A DNA stretch of 64,000 bases from Takakia lepidozioides (GCA_030704615.1 CM060732.1:33585053-33649052), one strand, 5' to 3'. Positions 22,490-34,450 are shown, numbered from the stretch's first letter. Notes: generated by a model not told the origin, from the sequence alone. Numbers and translations: made by a program.

Positions 22490-25400
22490 TCAACGCTTCT
22501 TCCGCTTCTGAGGTCGCCCTTCGAAAGCTGCAACCGCCTCGGATACGTTTCCCATTTCTGAGGCACATACCCAAGTTGCCTCCACTTGATGATAGCCCTT
22601 CCATTTCACGAGATACTTCGTTTCTCGATTCTTGAACCTCCTCGACTTAAGCACTGCCTCCACCTCGTATTCAGGTTCATTTTCATGATCCAACATCGCA
22701 GGTGGTGGACGCAACACTTGATGCCGATTCGGACGCGCTTCATCTTTGAAGTAAGGCTTCAAAAGGGAAACGTGAAATATCAGATGCACCTTGCTGTTTG
22801 CCGGCAGCTCCACTTCATACACATCCTCATTCATAACCTTCCGGATGCGAAAAGGGCCCGCATATGGAAGTACGAACTTTGGACTCACTACCGGAGGTAG
22901 TCGAAAATTCTTGATGTTCAACCAGACCTCCGTGCCTGCCTCAAACTTAATTTCCCTCTGCTTCCGATTTGCCTGCCGTTCATACCGTTTCCTAGCTTTG
23001 GCAATGTTATACTTTGCAAGCTCCAACAAATGTTTGCGTTCTTCCAGCACCGTTGCTACTGCCGGTTCCTCAATGCCCTGGGCGGCCCAACTTGTCGGCA
23101 CCAGAGGTGCTTTTCCATAGACCAATATGAAAGGGGAAACTCCCGTTGCGGAGTGTTTTGTGTTATTATAACAAAACTCTGTCGCATCAAAGTGCTCCAC
23201 CCAGTCTGACTGGTCTGCCGACACATAATTCCGCAAGATCTGCTTCACCGCGGAATTCACTCTTTCCGTTTGGCCATCCGTTGTAGGTCGGAAGGCCGTG
23301 CTCATCTTGAGCCACGTCCCCGTTTTCTTCCAAAGTGTCCTCCAAAATTTACTTGTAAACTTTGGATCGCGGTCCGAGACAATATCCTTCGGGAGTCCAT
23401 GATGCTTGAAGACGTGGGCGAAGTAAAGTCGTCCCGTCTCCTTGGTGGGGATGAAATGGCCCATTTTACTGAACCTATCCACCACCACCATGATTGCATC
23501 GAATCCTTTTGACAGTGGCAAAGCAGTCATGAAATCCATCGAGACACTTTCCTAAGACCCCTTTGGAATTGGCAAGGGTTGTAACAGCCCCGCTTGTTTT
23601 TTGTACTCGCTCCAGTTTTGTTGGCATGTGGTGCATGTCTTGACATACTCCTCGGCCTCCTCCCTCAGTTTGGGCCAGAAACACTTTTTCTTCAAGAGTG
23701 CCGCGGTGCGCTTGGCTCCGCCGTGGCCCGCAAGCGGGCCATCATGGCATTATCTCAAGAGACTATCTCTGATCCCTCCCTTCGGCACGTAGAGACGTTT
23801 TTGTTTGTACCGGAGCAGTCCATTGTGCAAGTGGAACTGCGATTTAACCCCCAACCTCAAGTCTTGCATCACGGACTTCGCCATCTCATCCTTCCAGTGA
23901 GCCTTCCGGATCTTCCTTTGGAGAGCCGTCTCGCCCCTGTACACCAACATGAGCTGCTGCTTTCTACTTAAAGCATCGGCCACCACGTTATCCCGTCCCG
24001 GTTTGTACTAGATATCCACGTCGAACACTACCAAAGTGTCTTGCCACCTAAGTTGTTTTGGGGACAACTTAGGCTGTGTGGCAAAATACTTCACTGTGAC
24101 ATTGTCCGTGAACACCTTCACCGGGTTAGAACCAACATAGTGGCGCCAAAGCTCAAGGCAATGTACCACCGCCTTCATTTGCGTAGGCCATCGTCGCTCC
24201 ACTGCATTCAGTTTCTTACTTTCGTAAGTCACTGGACGTCCATCCTGCATGAACACACCCCCAATTGCGAAGTCCGACACATCTGTATGAATCTCAAATG
24301 GACGGTCGAACTCCGGGATTTTCAGGACTGGAGCTTCCGCCATCCGCTGCTTCAACTTGGCAAAAGCTTGGCCACAAAAGGTGTTCCATACCCATACCTT
24401 GGACTTATACAGAAGGTCCGACAGCGGCCCTGCGATCTTGGCGAAATTTCTCACATATTTTCGGTAATAGGAGGCGAGTCCTAGGAATGATCGCACTCCC
24501 GGGACCAAAGTCGGAGGCTCCCAGTCCAAGATCACCCTCACCTTTCTGTCATCCATTTTGATCCCATCATGTGTAATCACATGCCCTAGGAACTCCGCTT
24601 TTGTGACCCCGAATTCGTACTTTGAAGCTTTGGCATACAGCTTCCCTTCCCGCAATTTCTGGAACACCCGTTTGAGGTGCTCCAGGTACTCTTCCTTTGT
24701 TTTCGAGTACACCAAGATGTCGTCGATGTACACGATCACAAAGTCATCCAACCACTCCTGGAAAAGGCTGTTCATTAGCATGCTAAAGGTCGCGGGTGCG
24801 TTGGTGAGCCCAAAAGGCATCACCAAGAACTCATATGAATCATATCTTGTCCTGCACGCGGTCTTCTCCTCATCTCCTTCCGCCACTCGGATTTGATGGT
24901 AACCTGAGCGCAAATCGATCTGGCTGAAATACTTTGCTCCTGCCAACCGATCGAAGAGGTCGTCGATCCTTGGCAGAGGGTACCGGTTTTTTATAGTCAC
25001 CTTATTCAGAGCCCTGTAATCAACACACATCTGCAGCATCCCATCCTTCTTGTCTGTGAATAGCACGGGGGCTCCGTCAGGTGACTTACTCGGCCGGATG
25101 TACCCCTTTGATATTAGATCCTTGAGCTGGGCCTTCAGCTCGACCAACTCTCTGTGGCTCAACCGGTAGGGCGCCTTGGCAGGCGGCTCTGATCCCGGTA
25201 TCAACTCTATCTTATGGTCAACTCCTCTTCGCGGTGGCAAGCCGCTTGGTAAATCCTTTGGCATCACATCCTGATATTTCTCCAAGATCCCTTTGATCCA
25301 ATCTGGGCTCGGCTCCCTATCGACTTCTCCTTCCACTTGTCTTACGTAAAGCAAAAACTGGGGCTTGTGTGGCTCCTCCACGGCCCACTCCTTTGCTGAT

Positions 25401-27021
25401 AGCAGGTTTATTTGCCCTCCCACTCAGTTGGGTGTTTCCGATACCCGTAAAACTTCACCACCATTCCCACACGGTAGCGTGACTATTCTCTTGCGGCCAT
25501 CTATGACCGCTCCGGATTTGCTCAAAAAGGTCATCCCCAAAATGAGATCCACTCCATCGATCTCTCAAATGGTGAAGTTCTCACGTCCCTCCCAAGCCCC
25601 GAGCTGAAGAAGAACATCGAACACCAACCTCGTCGCCAGTTGTGGTTCTCCTTTGGCAGAACGCACTTCAATAGAGACCCCCACATCACTTGTTGGGAGC
25701 CCCAGCTTCCGTGTCGTTGCCGGTGTCATAAGGAGTGCGACGTTCTTGTGTCCACCAACAACGACAAATTAGTTCCGGACATTATCCCACTCACGAACAT
25801 TAACTGACTCCCTTTACGCAAGGGGCCAGTCTCCTGATACAACTCACAAGCGTAGTTGCCTACCTTGCAAGTTTTGGCGACTACCGCCTCCACCAAGCGG
25901 TTGATGGACTCTTCGGACAGCTCCGTGGTCGCCCGAGTTATGTTCAATTGTCGGGGTTTCGCGCACTTCTTGGCCATGTGCTCGGGCTCCCCGCAATTAA
26001 AGCACACTCCATCGAATGTCGCCTTCTATCCGCCATAAGCCGCCACACCTAATTTTCTTTTCGGAGCACCAAGTGCTGCTTTGACGTGTGAAGGCCCTCC
26101 CTTCGATTTCCATGTGCCATTGTCGTCGCGTGGCCTATCCCACTTCTTTTCCGGTCGGAAGGAGTCACCCTTCCGCCGGGCCTTATTGTGGTTCAGCTCC
26201 GTACGGCCTTGTCTTTCGTCCCTAGGGACATCCAAGAATCATTCAACCCTTTCAATTGCCTCATTCAAAGTCTTGGGTGGCTTCTCCTCCAACTTCCGCC
26301 TGGACCATATGGCCATTCCCGCCACAAAGTTGAAGACCATTTCTGGTTCCGCCATATCTGCGACCTCAAGCAACAGCACATTGAAAGCTTGAACATATCC
26401 CCGAATGTCATCCGTTTGCTTCAAATTCCTCATCTTATCCCGGGTGAGCCAGGACGTGTTGAGGGGAATAAACTGTCTTTTCATAAGTTCCTTGAACCCA
26501 CTCCAGTTCAAGGTTTCTGGGTTTGGACATTGGTCATTAAGGCGTTTCTGCCACCATTGTTGAGCATAGCCCCTCAAATAGGTGGGAGCCACTTCCACCC
26601 GATCCTCGTCACTTAACTTGGCCGCCCGGAAGTACTGCTCCAGCTCCAAGAGCTAGGTGTTGAGTGCCTTCTGATTTCGGACGCCCTCGAAGGTGTCAGG
26701 TTCCTTAGGCTTCACCTTAAACTTTGCCTTAGTGGAAGTGGCATTAGCCGCCATCACGTCTTTCAACGTCCCGCCAAACTGCGCCAACAACCCTTTCCAA
26801 AAGGCTGTTGGCATGGGAGACATCTCTTGGTGTGCCGGAGCCTCCGGGAAGTCCTCGGGCTTCGACTACCCAAATTCCTCCCGTTCTTGAGCGGCCTCGC
26901 TTTCAGAAGCATAAATCGCCTATTCCAATTGCCGCTTCGGTGACACGTCGCCTCCAGCGGGCTCACCAGGATCATCATCTTTCGGGCCGTTCCGCTTTCG
27001 TTTTGTCTTGCCCGACCCCAT
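22490..27021 (-). pseudogene. Chromovirus gag-pol polyprotein, broken
   Basis: From the ATG at 27021: gag with WWQKRL and the CCHC knuckle CFNCGEPEHMAKKC (about 26000), protease site degraded to LLVDTRTSHS (usual DTGAS), RT with [10 protein letters not shown] (about 24730), RNase H, integrase with His-His-Cys-Cys finger, core Asp residues in SMDFMTALP and SDRDPKF and Glu in DGQTERVN, then a chromodomain keeping its cage aromatics (YEVEAVL, YLVKWKGY). Gag and pol are now in different frames, apparently from a one-base loss beside the protease site (about 25727). In-frame stops lie near 26030, 25565, 25424, 24008, 23750 and 23551. The element could at best be mobilised in trans. Confidence 0.93.
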
Positions 27022-27062
27022 GATGAGGCCGATCTCAAGGACGATCGCGTACTGAACTCTAA

Positions 27063-27074
27063 GCTCTGATACCA
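27063..27074 (-). promoter_or_regulatory. Primer-binding site (initiator Met tRNA) of the chromovirus
   Basis: On the minus strand TGGTATCAGAGC, the complement of the 3' end of plant initiator methionine tRNA, sits two bases from the 5' LTR. This primes reverse transcription and fixes the element's orientation. Confidence 0.95.
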
Positions 27075-27076
27075 AG

Positions 27077-27810
27077 TATCGCGCACCTCACTTCGGTAAG
27101 CTCCCCTTCACGTCATAGTTACTCGCTTTGATGCGCGCACCTAATTCCCAAACTGGCCGCCGGGCCAACTCGGAGCTTCAGCTACTCACCGGGACATAAC
27201 GGTCCCCATTTGCTCCTCCACAAGACCCTCGCTCACTTTGGGCCTAGTGGAAATTCCCTTTGGTTGTTGGCAGTCCGAAACAGTTCCCCACACCTTGGTC
27301 GTTTTCCGGCTCGCACGCTTACTTACTAATTTTTGGTCGCCAACAAGTCTGCACCGTTCTCGGGGTTACTACTCCTTATATATACTTCTGTGACTGTCCG
27401 CGAGGGATTCACAAACAACACCGTCCTTTTATGGCGAACCACCACGAAGACCCTTGACTCCCGGTGATGAGTCGCGATGAGTCTTGGCCCACCCGCCACG
27501 GCCCCAATGGACTGTGATGAGTCCCAAGACTCCCCACGACTCCCACCACAAGGTCTCCGCCCCATGGTGAGTCCTACGCCACCCCCACTAAGACCCACTA
27601 AGCTACCACCACCCCTCGTGGAACCACCCCCACCGCAACCCGGTGTGCGGGGCTCCACCTAGTGAGCGCCTCCACCTCCTTGAGTGCCTTGGGCACTCAA
27701 GGGTGCTTCAGCCCCCATACCTATTGTTGCCACTGCCCCCACCACAGGGGCAACCCCTCTTGTGTCCCGACCCCCTGCCCTCAAGGCAAGGGCTGCGACA
27801 GAACATGCTT
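27077..27810 (-). repeat. 5' LTR of the chromovirus
   Basis: 734 bp, collinear with the 3' LTR; one small insertion (around 27284-27294) and scattered substitutions account for the difference. The inner terminus has TA instead of TG, a point change in one LTR end. GAACA follows at 27811. Confidence 0.93.
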
Positions 27811-27815
27811 TGAGT

Positions 27816-28194
27816 GTCACCTAGTCTACATCCCAAATTAAGAAGCATCCAAAGAGAAAACCCTAGTCGAAGTCAGCCTAAATAAGAGCCACTTCCCTAC
27901 CAACCGGGAATTGCCCGCCCTCAAATTTTCGGTAGCCACATTGAGTGTGGCTCCCTGGTCCCCACTAGCGCAACTCCCCAGGCCCCACACGCCTAGGGCC
28001 GCCCCACTTCATGCCCTTTTGCTCGCCAAAATTAATCTTGCTCACCAACCCTCTCAACACTTGGTGGGCCCGCCTTTATCTAAACGTGCTCGGTCTGCCC
28101 TGGCCCATCCCCTCCGCATTTTTGGTTTTGTAGAGTATAAGTTAGGGTTGTTTGGAGAGTGCAAGTTTTGAACATATGTTTTTCTGTCTATTAA
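27816..28194. other. No gene recognised
   Basis: The stretch at 27860-27890 shares the phrase AATAAGAGCCACTTC with 5485-5495; otherwise no recognisable content. Confidence 0.4.
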
Positions 28195-29070
28195 TGTTTC
28201 TTTGAAAAGAATAGGAACAATCTCCAAGCTACCCATCAAACATATGCAAAATAATTATATAGATTTTATGCAATCTGAAAAATGACAAGAATAACCTTTC
28301 GGAGGCATGTTCGATTTTGTAGCAAATTTCCAGTTAACTATAAGACTAACCATCGGGTTGGTACCCATCAAACATGATAGAGACAACCTTCCATAAGAAA
28401 AATATATTTGTTCGGGTTTACGCAATCTGAAAATGACATGAACAACCTTCCGCAGTATACACTCAGATATATGGATTGAGCAATTTTAAGATTGACGTGA
28501 ACAACATTCGGGCAAGTACCCATCAAACATGACTCAATAGTAGAAACAACCTTCTGTAAGGTATTTAACATATTTGTCTGTATTTTTTACAATTTACAAA
28601 ATGATAGGAACAATCTTCCGGAGGGTACTCTACCAACATGTTTGAATTGAGCAATTTTAAATTGACTTGAACAACCTTTTAGTAGGCACCCATCATATAT
28701 GACTCAATGGTAGAAATAACCTTCTATAAGCCTTGAGGTACATTTAACATAATTGTTTGGGTTATATAAGAAATAATGTGAACAATCTTCCGGAGGGTAT
28801 ACCAACATGTTTGGATTGAACAATTTTTTTTGTAGCATGTACCCATCAAACACGACTCAATGGTAGAAATAACCTTTTGTAAGGTAAAAATATTTATTTT
28901 GGATTTTATGCAATTTGAAAAAATAACAAGCACAACCTTCCGGAGAGTATATTAACATGTTTGGATTGAGTGATTTTAAAAAACGGTCATCATCTTCCAG
29001 CAAGTACCCATCAGACATGATGCAATGGTAAACATAACCTTATAGACGGTAAAAACTATTTGTTTGTATT
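28195..29070. repeat. AT-rich tandem repeat, about six units of 130-170 bp
   Basis: The phrase ACCCATCA(A)ACATGACTCAA recurs at 28231, 28363, 28518, 28688, 28841 and 29006 (spacing 132, 155, 170, 153 and 165 bp). Each copy is followed by a GTAGAAA(C/T)AACCTT-TGTAAGG phrase, a TATTTGTTTG phrase and a second AACAAYCTTCCGGAG-GTA phrase. Units are diverged by point changes and small indels. No coding potential. Confidence 0.85.
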
Positions 29071-29734
29071 TGACCAAGCTATTTGAGTGATGGGTTGAGT
29101 TTTCTTGCTTCTGCCTCCCACATAGAAATATGATATGGTATCAGGCTAGCCAACTATCGTGGAAATTTCAAACCAAACAACATTATTTTTATTAGGGTCC
29201 TTTGTATGTGTTTGAGGGGGGGGTCAAAATGACTGCCATAGCTCAGCAATTCAAGGTGAGCCCATTCCAAAAATTGACCCATTAATAACGAGATGTTTTA
29301 CTCAATCCCTCTGGTGAGGGTGTGGAATACACTACAATAATGAGCCTGGTCAAAACAAATTCTAGATCCAAGGGTAGAAATTACAAAAATTAATAATGTT
29401 ATAAACCTAGATAATCTACTTTATTGTATCTAAGCTTGAATGATTCTTGAGCCATATGAGGGCCACATTGTTGTTGTATGAACAAGCTCTTCAAGCCAAC
29501 TGACGGCTACCCACAAAAATGAAAATAGAGAGAAGAGAGATTCATGTGTTTGAGAGTTATTGGAGGGTCCACAATCAAGCTTATCTCCATGTAGCCCAAA
29601 GTTCTACAGATTGGAGATTGAATTCTATCACGGAGGAATATTGGCTAATGCATTCGAGGTAAATACATGTAGTAGTCTTGACTGACCTAGTTTAGGGGTC
29701 CATGCATAACATAAAATCTGTGGATATGTGAAGA
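29071..29734. other. No gene recognised upstream of the P450 remnant
   Basis: Expected to hold the N-terminal exon part of the P450, but no membrane anchor, proline hinge or C-helix WxxxR motif could be found in any frame. Either it is deleted or it was replaced by unrelated sequence. Confidence 0.5.
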
Positions 29735-31977
29735 AGATTGAGCGACATGACAATGAATATCATCACTCGCATAGTGCTTGGGAAAAAATGGTTTGGAGTA
29801 GAGACGACTACTGAGGAAGGTCAAGAGTTTAAGAACCTAATTGTAGAACTTTTTGACCTCGTTGGTGCTTTCAACGTTGGTGACTCCATTCCATTCCTAA
29901 AGCCTTTTGACCTACAAGGCTATGAAGCCCGCATGAAAAAAGTTGCTGCAAGCATGGATCGCTTCTTTAGTATGATGATCTTCAAAAAGATGGAAAAAAA
30001 AAATCAAACGCCCAAAAAGACCTTGTAAATGTATTATTGTCTATTGCTGGAGAGGAAGGTGTGGAATATAGGCTTGACGACTCTTCTATGAAATTACTCA
30101 TGATTGTAAGTATATTCATCTCCTCCACATGTATTCATATCTTTTCTTTGAATGTAAGTTGTCTAGATGGTGAGTTTATGTAATGAAATTTTCTCAAAAC
30201 TGTTTAAAGGTTGGCCATTATCCATTCGGCCTCTTGATTGAAAACCTAGATCATCAAGAAAGTGTAGATGTGATTCTCAAGCATATAACAACCATGTTCT
30301 ACCTCATGACGAAATGAATAGATTTGGCAATGTAGATAAGATGGATCGCATAATACCCAAATCAACAAACAGAGGTAGACATGACCCACCATTAGATGAA
30401 ATATTTGAGCACATGCCAAATACTCGAAAGTGGCAAGAATTTACTCATTGATCTAGCTGTCGACATGTTTCAAAACCCTTTTAATCTGTCATTGTCACAA
30501 ATCACATATCATTCTTTGATGACTTTCTTGGATTTGAATTGCCTCTCACGATGGCGGAGCGCCCTTAGGGTAGGGGTCGAATATCTAGGAAAGTCATCGA
30601 TAAAGACCGTGTGTGGATATCATACACCTCCCCTTCGTTAGGTAAGAATTCCATAGCCTAGCTTTGACACGATTTGCCTATGTATCAAAATTAACTTTCA
30701 TCCTACAAAATTTATGATTATACTGGATAATATTATTAAAACTGGATAATAGTGGATGTGTAAGCGTGCCATATGCTGCCTATATGCCTTACAGCCTCAT
30801 TAGGATTTGGAGGTTACAAGTGATATTGCTCTTTAGGTACCAATTTATTATTATTATTATTTCCCTTGAACTCCTATCTTTCTATCCTGACCAAGCAAGG
30901 ATAAGATGGTTAGTCAATCTTCTTTAGGTAAGTTTATTGTTGGCCTATCATGTTGTACCTAGCCTAAAAATGATTTGACACCTTCCAAAACCGTAGTGGT
31001 AAGTAGAAATAGAAACAATCTACATAACTTTTACGAAAATAATTCTTATCCAACATGATAGACCATCAGGGTTCGAGATATACAACATAGATTCTTGGAA
31101 TTTGAAACAGAAATAGTCTAAAAATCATGACCAAATTTGTATTTTTTCTCATTTATTCATTGGTAAATGTGTGCACCACAAATAGGTCATGTACCACAAT
31201 CATTGGGGGCTTCTACAATCTGCAATTACTATCTGGAAGCTCTAACAAAGCTACAAAGTCAACAGGTCTTTACTTCATAGAGCTCATTAACTCTTAAATG
31301 CACACATAGACTGGTTAAAAATACTCAAGATGATATGTCTCATCATGTCAATTGTTGATGCATGATATTATTTCGGGGGGCACTGACCCATCAGCAACAA
31401 CCATAGAATGGGCGCTCACACATCTCTTGCAACATCCCAATGCAATGAAGAAAGTTCAAAAGGAGTTGGATGACGTGATTGGGTGTGATAGGTTGGTGGA
31501 TGAAGCCGACATTCCTTGCCTCCCTTACCTTCAGGCAGTTGTGAAGGAGACCCTACGCATCAACCCTCCAGCTCTTTTCCTGCCGCATGATAGCATTAAA
31601 GCTTGCCAAATAGCAAGCTACCAAAGACACTGACAATGGTAAATGTATGGGCTATTTATCACAACGCATGTGTTTGGCAGAAGCCTCATGAATTCATTCC
31701 GGAAAGGTTTGACAACAGTAATATGGATGTAAAAGGCCAAAATTTTGAGCTCTTGCCATTTGGATCAGGACGACGAAGTTGCCCAGGCTTGCCTTTGGGT
31801 TTGATTACGGTTCAAAGGGGTCTGGTTCAACTACTCCAAAGCTTTACATTCGAGCTTCCAGAATGCCAACATCCCCAAGACTTGGACATGAGTGAGGTCT
31901 TTGGGCTCACGACTCGAAGAGTTGTTCCATTGCAAGTTGTCGTGAAAGCTCGTTTGCCTCATCATTTCTATACTTAA
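29735..31977 (+). pseudogene. Cytochrome P450 (clan 71, A-type) pseudogene
   Basis: P450s of this type are ER-bound mono-oxygenases of specialised metabolism. Exon text starts mid-protein at LSDMTMNIITRIVLGKKWFG, runs through FDLQGYEARMKKV, shifts frame in a nine-A run (about 29993-30003), and continues to LDDSSMKLLMI with a good donor GTAAGT at 30106-30111. After about 1.2 kb of intron the I-helix reads DIISGGTDPSATTIEWAL (about 31360), where Pro replaces the usual Thr of AGGTDTS. The K-helix is KETLR, then a second frame change near 31615 precedes NVWAIYHN, PERF and the haem loop PFGSGRRSCPG (31756-31788) with its Cys ligand. The N-terminal third is missing. No clear splice acceptor was found. 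The subfamily cannot be named by eye. Confidence 0.88.
30935..31335. repeat. P450-intron segment duplicated at 33577-33890
   Basis: Three ordered phrases, around TGATTTGACACCTTCCAAAAC, GGGGGC-CTTC-ACAATCTG-AATTAC and GGTCTTTAC-TCATAGAGCTC-TAACTCTTAAATGCACA, recur in the same order and orientation 2.6 kb downstream. Both end at ACTCAAGATGAT. Here it lies in the intron directly before the I-helix exon. Confidence 0.8.
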
Positions 31978-32164
31978 TTACTTAGTATTCCCACACATGG
32001 TTTATGTCGTTTGATATCTACTAGTAGCTGATTTGATAGCTACTAATAGCTGATGTGGAGCATTCACAATTATTGATGATGAGTTGTCTCTTCACATGTA
32101 TTGTGTTCTTACAAACTTTAAGTACATCTACAAACTTTAAGATTCAATTCAATGAACTCGTGAA

Positions 32165-32270
32165 ATCTTGTACTGCAATGTGCATATCATGCGATCATCA
32201 CATTCCAGGACACCACATCTTGTTCAATCATATTGTCAAACACTCATTTTGCATATTTAATCTCCGAAAT
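32165..32270 (-). pseudogene. PPR fragment
   Basis: The minus strand reads a single PPR half-unit: F-DNMIEQDVVSWNVMIA followed by a stop and YA. It matches the NMAERDVVSWNAMIAGYA segment of the cluster at 59-62 kb. No neighbouring PPR units. Confidence 0.6.
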
Positions 32271-32375
32271 TGGGTGAGTATTAGGGCCTAAGTGTTCAGA
32301 ACGACTTTGACAATGTCACATGCAGCATTGACTCCTTGCTTTTTTTCAGGTCTGTCAAGCTTGCACACGCATTAC

Positions 32376-32622
32376 GTGTTTGTGAAGTCAGTGGGAATGA
32401 CCCACCCAAACCGCCAAACTTGGAATCTAAGATTATGAGATGAGGTCAATTATACTTTGCTCACCGAAGTCAAATACAAACTAAGCAAGCATTTGTAAAG
32501 TGATAGTACACGTCATTGAATATTATTCATGGCTTACGTCTCCAAAGGTGTATACACAACGAAGCATTTTTCTCTCTATGGGTGTCTGGGGGTGTTGGCA
32601 TCTTTGTGACGGAAACAACTAC
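32376..32622. repeat. Dispersed repeat, copy 2 (copy 1 at 20728-20990)
   Basis: Collinear with 20728-20990 in the same orientation; see that entry. A PPR scrap lies about 100 bp upstream of this copy. Confidence 0.8.
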
Positions 32623-33576
32623 TTATATTTAATATCCTTTGCATTATCCAATGTATGTCATTCGACTTTGATGTTGACGTTTAATGAATTTTGAGTCTCA
32701 CAAAGATAATTTTTGATTCATTGATTCACAATATTATAATTATTTGATTTAATTTAAATACAATTTATATTAAATTTTATCTAGATTTAAGCTAGAAGTC
32801 CAGAATTACTTAAAATTGAGTTTTAAGCTTGCGTTGATGCAAGCATAAAAAAGGTCCCCCTGAAAGAACTCATCTCCAAACTTGTTCTACATTTGCACTG
32901 TATGACTAAAGTCAAAGGGATCTTGTGGAGCAAGGGGGGGGGGGGGGGGGGTGTGAAGCTTACGTTGATGCAAGAACCGGAACTAGAACCCCTTCCAAGG
33001 TCTCATATCCGCGCATCAGAGAGACAGACGAGACCCTCCAAAGGGTGCAAGTTTTAGCTTGTGATCCTCTACAATGAGGTTATATGTTCCTTTTGTCATC
33101 AACCTCTTTTTAATTCAGTTCCAGTGCTTCCCAAGTGGTTTTCAAAACAAAAAAATACAAACAAAAACAAGTTTTAGTATTATTTTTATCCAATAATAGT
33201 ACTATAAAAAATTAGTGTAGATATTTTACAAAATAACTATATGTCAGAAAAAATAATTGTAAGTATTTATGAATTCCTTTCATATGCACCTACAATTCAA
33301 AATTATCCCTTCAAATAATCTTAATAAATTTTCCAGGGCACCATCCCCTGTTCTAAAAATTAATTAATTAATTAATTAAAAAAGCACCACAATTTATGGC
33401 TCTCAATTAGATCACGTTTGGACCAATGTGCCTCACTGGTATTATTTATATTGTATCAAACAAAAGCATATTATTGGACATACCATAAACCTGTATTTAT
33501 TGTTTTTAAATTTCCTAACAATATTCTTTGCTACTGGCAACATATCTCATCAATTAAGAGGAGCCATCACGCGATG
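32623..33576. other. AT-rich DNA with an 18-base G tract; no gene
   Basis: G occupies every base from 32934 to 32951. A (TTAA)n run lies at about 33358-33378. No coding or repeat similarity recognised otherwise. Confidence 0.5.
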
Positions 33577-33890
33577 AGCCGCTTATTGTTGGCTATCATG
33601 TTGCACCCAAAAACAATGATTTGACACCTTCCAAAACCATGGCAGTACATGTTTATACCACAAATGTAATGTATCGCAAGCATGGGGGCCGGCTTCCACA
33701 ATCTGTAATTACAACGCTGAGCCTTTTGGAAAAAACATATAATTTTTCCGACGGATCAATTCCTATCTAGAAGCCCTGGCTGATGCTAACAAAGCCACAA
33801 AGTCAATAGGTCTTTACATGATTCATAGAGCTCGTCAACTCTTAAATGCACAGATAGACTAGATAGACTGGTCAGAATACTCAAGATGAT
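33577..33890. repeat. Copy of the P450-intron segment
   Basis: Collinear with 30935-31335. No I-helix exon follows it: after ACTCAAGATGAT the sequence becomes unrelated, so if this was a second P450 gene its exons are gone. Confidence 0.75.
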
Positions 33891-33911
33891 TTGTCTGGGG
33901 CGTGCTAGATT

Positions 33912-33966
33912 GTGAGCAGCTCACGTGAGCAGAAAAAACTGTGAGCAAGATTCTGCTCACAGTTTT
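33912..33966. repeat. Paired inverted repeats built on GTGAGCA
   Basis: AAAACTGTGAGCA (33935-33947) pairs perfectly with TGCTCACAGTTTT (33954-33966) across a 6-base loop. Just upstream GTGAGC and GCTCAC pair across one base (33912-33924). A strong hairpin in single strand; function unknown. Confidence 0.8.
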
Positions 33967-34450
33967 CGCCCCATTGCCGTGGACCTGTACCTGTTGGAAG
34001 CCCTATTACCGTGGGCTTCAAGCGTCGAAAAGTGAGCATTGTTTTTTAAGAGTGAGCCTGCGGGTTAGCAGCAACATTGTGGAGTGGTTGATTGATGTTT
34101 GAGTGTGTTTTGAAAAGGAGTTGGATGAAAGGAGTGGATAAACGATGGATGAATGTGCGCTGAGAAACGATGGATGAAAAAAAGAGTGGATGAATGAAAA
34201 CGACAAATTCAGACCGGGGACCGCTAAAGGAAGCCTGAAATCACATCTTCAAACATGCAAGGCAGGGAAATTGGTGCTTCATAAATGTTTGTATTAAAAC
34301 AAATGAGTCATTCCGACAAGACACTTCCACTGCTATCTGATTTTGAGCCCAAAACTGATGCAGAACTGTCCATAAAGATACTAGCCCTGCTCTGCACAAA
34401 ACCACCTTTGTCGCGGACCACAACAGGGGGAGATGAGAGGAGACGAATGT

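Larger units (their letters stand above)
21008..27810 (-). mobile_element. Full-length Ty3/Gypsy chromovirus with GAACA target-site duplication
   Basis: Two direct LTRs (21008-21721 and 27077-27810) enclose a minus-strand gag-pol with protease, RT, RNase H, integrase and a C-terminal chromodomain, the chromovirus architecture. GAACA lies immediately outside both ends (21003-21007 and 27811-27815), the 5-bp duplication left by LTR-retrotransposon integrase. A primer-binding site matching the initiator-Met tRNA 3' end lies two bases inside the 5' LTR. The LTRs differ by scattered substitutions and about 20 bp of net indel, so insertion is not very recent. Confidence 0.97.

Noticed and set aside
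28195-29070. CRISPR-like array
   Set aside because: Units are long, diverged and contiguous without unique spacers, and this is plant nuclear DNA.
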